Positions 60,685-64,000 of a stretch of DNA of 64,000 nucleotides are shown piece by piece. The position numbers and the translations under genes were made by a program. The stretch is taken from positions 24,005 through 88,004 of the forward strand of contig JBQMRN010000007.1 in the NCBI GenBank assembly GCA_052171895.1, given 5' to 3'. Below the pieces are notes generated by a model that ran no database searches, was not told the origin of the DNA, and saw only the letters and a list, made by a program, of their open reading frames with translations. Source of the DNA: Arsenophonus sp052171895 (lineage in GTDB: Bacteria > Pseudomonadota > Gammaproteobacteria > Enterobacterales > Enterobacteriaceae). How positions within the stretch are numbered: the first letter of the stretch is position 1; each line of letters starts with the position of its first letter.

Positions 60685-61785
60685 GAATTATACTCATTTC
60701 TTCTGTATGTGCTTTTGGAGATGGTGGTGTATATCCTGCTGATTGATTTTGTGAATAATTTTAACAACAGAGAGATGATATGCCATAAAAGTTACCTTAT
60801 AAATAAGTATTCGCGAAACCAGATATTACCTGTGATCCCTTGCATGAACTCATCCGTAATGGTGTCAGGTAGTTGATAGCTCACAACAATTGCTGGTGAG
60901 CTCGAAGCCATGCTTGCGACAACGTGCTAGACGCCTGCCGGCTTGTCGACGGGCGTGTCCAACCCCTATCTTGTCAGTAACAGTTATTTGCCACAGCAAA
61001 GCATACAAACTCTTATAGGCGATGTTGAGATTAAAGTGCCTAAGATCAGAGATCGCAGCGGCAACGGAATATGCTTCAAGAGCTCGTTGCTTACCTCCTT
61101 ATCTGAAGCGTGCAAAAGCGGCAAAGAGTTCCTACCATAGTTGTAGTTGCGAGCCATTTCTACCGATAATTTTCAAGAAGGCTTTGTGGGGGCAGCGCTT
61201 TTCGGTGAATGATCACTGTTGCCTGGTGCTCATTATTGGCAGTACTGAGCATGGACCTAAGGAGCTAGTTGTGATCGAAGATATTTATCGAGAGTCAGAA
61301 TCGAACTGGGCTGAACTTCTCAATGACCTGCTGCGAGCGCGTGGCTTAACTGTATCTTACAGGCTGCTACGGAAAGACGGTTCTCTTGTTCTTAGTTCTT
61401 GGAATGCAATGTTTGGTAAAGATATTCACGAAGACGCAGTAGCAAATGCTGTTGGGTACACAAAAATAGCTAATGTTCTTCCTTCACTTTTTAAAGGAAG
61501 GCAACTGAAAATTAAGGATGCGCTGTGCAGAGATTTATCTAGTAGAGAGCAGTGAAGAAGCTGGAGAAAGATCGAAAAGAACTGTGGTTAGAGAAAAAAT
61601 CCTTTCAATTGTATTGAAAGCTACTACAGTCTACTTAGAAAAGCTGAAACCGGCTTAAGGGGATTTGACCTGTTCAGAGATATTGTTTGTAACAATGTCC
61701 AATTTAAGAATGGAGCACTGATTCACGAAGCATTCATGATGAACTCAGCCTAACTATCATCATACGCTAGATTTGCTAATAATTC
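60685..61785 (+). mobile_element. IS256-family element with internal deletion
   Basis: Both ends present (TTATACTCATTTCTTCTG; CTAGATTTGCTAATAATTC). The 177-residue ORF 61022-61555 is the best preserved stretch of this transposase in the window (LVLIIGSTEHGPKELVVIED, YRESESNWAELLNDL), but it starts out of frame and lacks the C-terminal catalytic part. The region after 61560 jumps to the 3' end. Confidence 0.75.
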
Positions 61786-62442
61786 CAATTGTTAATTACC
61801 TATTTTATATTATATACTCTAAGTTTTTTTAATCTTGTCCATGTGAAATTTAACTATTTTGGTTTTTATACCAAGTATCATTGCTATTTCAGGATAAATT
61901 TTCCCTATATTTACTTAGTAAATGACCTCATTTCCACGCCTGGAAAATGATTTACTTTTTTTATAGGTTGTTTATTTCTGATTTTACAATTTACTCACGA
62001 TGCTAAAATAAAACATTTTACATGAAAATTGCTATTAAGTACCTGAAAATCCGTTTTGTATAATATCTCTTATATTTTAAGGGTTTTTATTTTTCTGATG
62101 GTGATAATCCGTAGCAGATTTGAAATAAGGAATTTGCTTTTTTTAGGTATTCCTATTGCGTATAAAACCGTGCTTTCAAGTTGCTCCTCTCTCGGGAGCA
62201 AGTTTTTGAAAGATTTCTTTATACTGAGTGAGTTGTTTTTCACTGAGAGGAAACATCTAGATTTCTTATAGAAAAGCTTTATAGACAGAGACAACTGTAA
62301 TAGACTTTTCATTAGCTTTATTTCTATGTAGTATAGGTTTAAGCTGGCTAGCTGGCTATTATGGGGGATTATCGCTCCTTTCAGCCAGCGACAAATTTTA
62401 CAGAGTTCACAATGAAAATGGTTGAATTATTTTCCAGAAATA
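61786..62442. other. Intergenic with two strong inverted repeats
   Basis: No recognised gene; short overlapping ORFs at 62056-62312 on both strands match nothing I know. 61917-61960 is a terminator-like structure (AGTAAAT...CATTTCCA-cgcc-TGGAAAATG-ATTTACTTTTTTT). 62173-62212 is a two-tier repeat: TTGCTCC/GGAGCAA nested inside CTTTCAA/TTGAAAG. Confidence 0.5.
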
Positions 62443-62451
62443 AGGAGGTGT

Positions 62452-62816
62452 TGTATCATTATTGGCCAGGTTGTATTTGATATATTACAAGCTTCAGAAG
62501 AACTAGAAAATGCTGTTATTTCCAGAGAAATAACCAAAAGCTATTTCATTTATCGTACGTAGATCGCATGAGGTTGCTGATCTTGCGACTAAACCTGATC
62601 TTACCGAAGTTAAGCGTGATATTGCAAATGTCCGAAAGGATTTATCGGCTGAGATCGATCGCTGATGTCCGCAAAGATTTATCTGCGGAAATAACACTGC
62701 TTCGCAAAGATGTTGAAGTTTTAACTAATAGTTTTTTGATAAAACTAAGCGGTGTCATGTTAGCTATTGTTAGTGTAGAAACAACGATTATAACTTTAAT
62801 TATAAAACTAGTTTAA
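62452..62816 (+). pseudogene. DUF1640 (coiled-coil) protein, second copy, pseudogene
   Basis: AAGGAGGTG precedes a frame with VVFDILQASEELENA, then after shifts KPDLTEVKRDIANVRKDLSA and, in the last frame, ADVRKDLSAEITLLRKDVEV, then FLIKLSGVMLAIVSVETTI. Layout is a heptad-rich coiled coil with one C-terminal membrane helix. No start codon in frame; at least two frameshifts. Related to 12175-12500 but not identical. Confidence 0.7.
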
Positions 62817-62827
62817 TAGATCTATAT

Positions 62828-62911
62828 ATGACTTCAAACAAAGCATTCATTATGGCTGGTTTAATGACATTGTTTATAACATTTTTATATTTGTTATATG
62901 GCAAGAAATAA
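62828..62911 (+). CDS. Possible 27-residue membrane peptide
   Basis: MTSNKAFIMAGLMTLFITFLYLLYGKK minus its last residues shows one hydrophobic helix with a lysine tail. It begins 11 bases after the DUF1640 stop. No clear Shine-Dalgarno. It may be chance in AT-rich DNA. Confidence 0.2.
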   Translation: MTSNKAFIMAGLMTLFITFLYLLYGKK

Positions 62912-63147
62912 AAAGAAAAATACGGGATAAAGAGAATTTATCTTTTGTCAAATAATTCGTATTGTTTATGGTGAATGCGTGCAGGTTGCTAAAATATTTG
63001 GTATGGGTATAGTAGGGCTAGTAATTTTCTTCATAATATACAAATCCTTTATTTGGTTTTTTAATTAAAGATCAGGTTTACAAATTTACTGATTTAACTT
63101 TCCTAGTCGCTTATTTTCTGCTGTACTTAGCTTAGTGCTGGTTTTCG

Positions 63148-63330
63148 TCAGTTAAAAGTATAATCATCCTGATTAATTAATCTCTTAATTTTTTCATCTT
63201 CATAAACTTGCTGCTCTATATTGACCAGATAACAGGTATTATTGATGCCATGATTACCATTAGTAAGTGCAATAATTTCATTTATATAGGGATGTTTTGC
63301 TATCATAATACGTGAATTATCTTGTTTCAT
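63148..63330 (-). CDS. Hypothetical protein, 60 residues
   Basis: Starts MKQDNSRIMIAKHPYINEII and has AGAGGA nine bases upstream of the ATG, a better ribosome-binding site than most short ORFs here. Soluble and acidic/basic mixed (QQVYEDEKIKRLINQDDY); no family recognised. The reading frame is free of stops, in contrast with its decayed surroundings. It could be a real small gene or the tail of a larger lost one. Confidence 0.4.
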   Translation of the reverse strand: MKQDNSRIMIAKHPYINEIIALTNGNHGINNTCYLVNIEQQVYEDEKIKRLINQDDYTFN

Positions 63331-63512
63331 ACTTTGTTTTCCTCTAATAATTAATTGATATCACAACTTCTGTATTAATTAAAAATTTTCTATTTAAATT
63401 AGTTTTAGTGATGTGTTCTGTTTTTGCAATCAGTATTTGTTTACAGTCATCAGAGACGGTGGGACCTTGGTGTCATATAGCTAGTATTAGACGTATCCCA
63501 CGTAATCTATAG

Positions 63513-64000
63513 AAGTTATGATTATTTCTGGTGTATGAGATTTCAAAGATGGTAGCTTATCTTTCTAATTAATTTTGTTGATAATTTCAATAAGAGATAG
63601 ATGATATGCCATGAAAATTTATTCTACATGTAGATGTAAAACCAGATATTACCTCTGATCCCTGCTATGAAGTCATCTGTAATGGTACCAGGAAGCTGAT
63701 AGCCACACTACCGTTGAAGCTAAAGCTCGAACCCATGCTGCGACAATATGCTGAACGCCGCTTTGTCGACAAGCGTGTTCCTCATTTCCGTTATTCGTAA
63801 CAATTATTTATCACAACGAACTATACAGACTGGTAATTAGCGATGTTGAGATTAAAGTGCCTAAGGTAGTGTTGAAATCCGCAGCAACAACGAAATATGC
63901 TTTAACAGCCCGTTGCTAGCGCTTTATCTGAAGCGTACAAAAAACCTCGAAGTATTGCTAGCATGGCTGCACCTACGAGGCATCTCCATGAATTATTTTT
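63513..64000 (+). mobile_element. IS256-family element, 5' part, runs off window
   Basis: Begins AAGTTATGATTATTTCTGGTGTATG and covers the transposase N-terminal region in broken frames (CGTTGAAGCTAAAGCTCGAACCCATGCTGCGACA segment). The window ends inside it. Confidence 0.75.

Noticed and set aside
61022..61555. 177-residue ORF as a new gene
   Set aside because: Its residues from about 60 onward are the IS256 transposase; the first part is the same gene in a wrong frame.
1..64000. CRISPR array, tRNA or rRNA genes
   Set aside because: No regularly spaced short repeats, no cloverleaf-like T-loop (GTTCGANTC) context and no rRNA sequence was seen. The repeats present are IS copies.

Overview
The window reads as a chromosome segment of an AT-rich, heavily degraded enterobacterium of the kind found among insect-associated (secondary) symbionts. 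The intact proteins are close matches to Enterobacterales orthologues (OmpF, AspC, SerC, AroA, BamA, LpxA, DnaE, RapZ, MurA). Low G+C, many single-copy gene fossils and a large load of decayed insertion sequences fit a host-restricted Arsenophonus-like lineage. That genus call is inference, not proof.

Layout. 1-2190: an IS91-type fragment, then ompF with a conserved leader and terminator. 2359-9747: aspC, an IS256 copy split by IS91-type DNA, then serC-aroA. 9750-17765: an insertion-sequence graveyard (IS256, IS481, IS1595) around dead mog, tal and yaaA genes and a dead DUF1640 gene. 17808-35081: the gammaproteobacterial envelope/replication macro-operon uppS-cdsA-rseP-bamA-skp-lpxD-fabZ-lpxA-lpxB-(rnhB pseudogene)-dnaE-accA-tilS, interrupted only by one dead IS481 between lpxA and lpxB. 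35090-39490: dead rof and nested insertion sequences. 39490-47090 (minus strand): kdsD-(kdsC dead)-lptC-lptA-lptB-(rpoN remnant)-IS-(ptsN damaged)-rapZ-(npr dead). 47407-54436 (plus): dead mlaF, mlaD, mlaC and mlaB, no recognisable mlaE, then intact ibaG and murA. 54580-59410 (minus): dead degS, an IS91-type copy, intact degQ and zapG. 59630-64000: a zapE stub, a group II intron stub, IS256 copies, a second dead DUF1640 gene and small uncertain ORFs.

Functionally, the intact set keeps peptidoglycan precursor synthesis (murA, uppS), lipid A synthesis (lpxD, fabZ, lpxA, lpxB), LPS transport (lptA, lptB, lptC), outer-membrane protein assembly (bamA, skp, degQ), phospholipid and fatty-acid entry steps (cdsA, accA), replication (dnaE) and tRNA-Ile lysidine formation (tilS). 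Regulatory and maintenance layers are lost: the RpoN/PTS-Ntr cluster, the Mla lipid-trafficking system, DegS, Rof, RNase HII, transaldolase and KdsC. No recognisable insertion-sequence transposase is intact. I found no CRISPR array, tRNA, rRNA or toxin/defence island. I did not find a convincing new multi-gene system. The most interesting signals are possible IS481-borne promoters in front of both halves of the essential operon, the structure of the IS91-type insertions, and a palindromic inverted duplication inside the dead rof gene.
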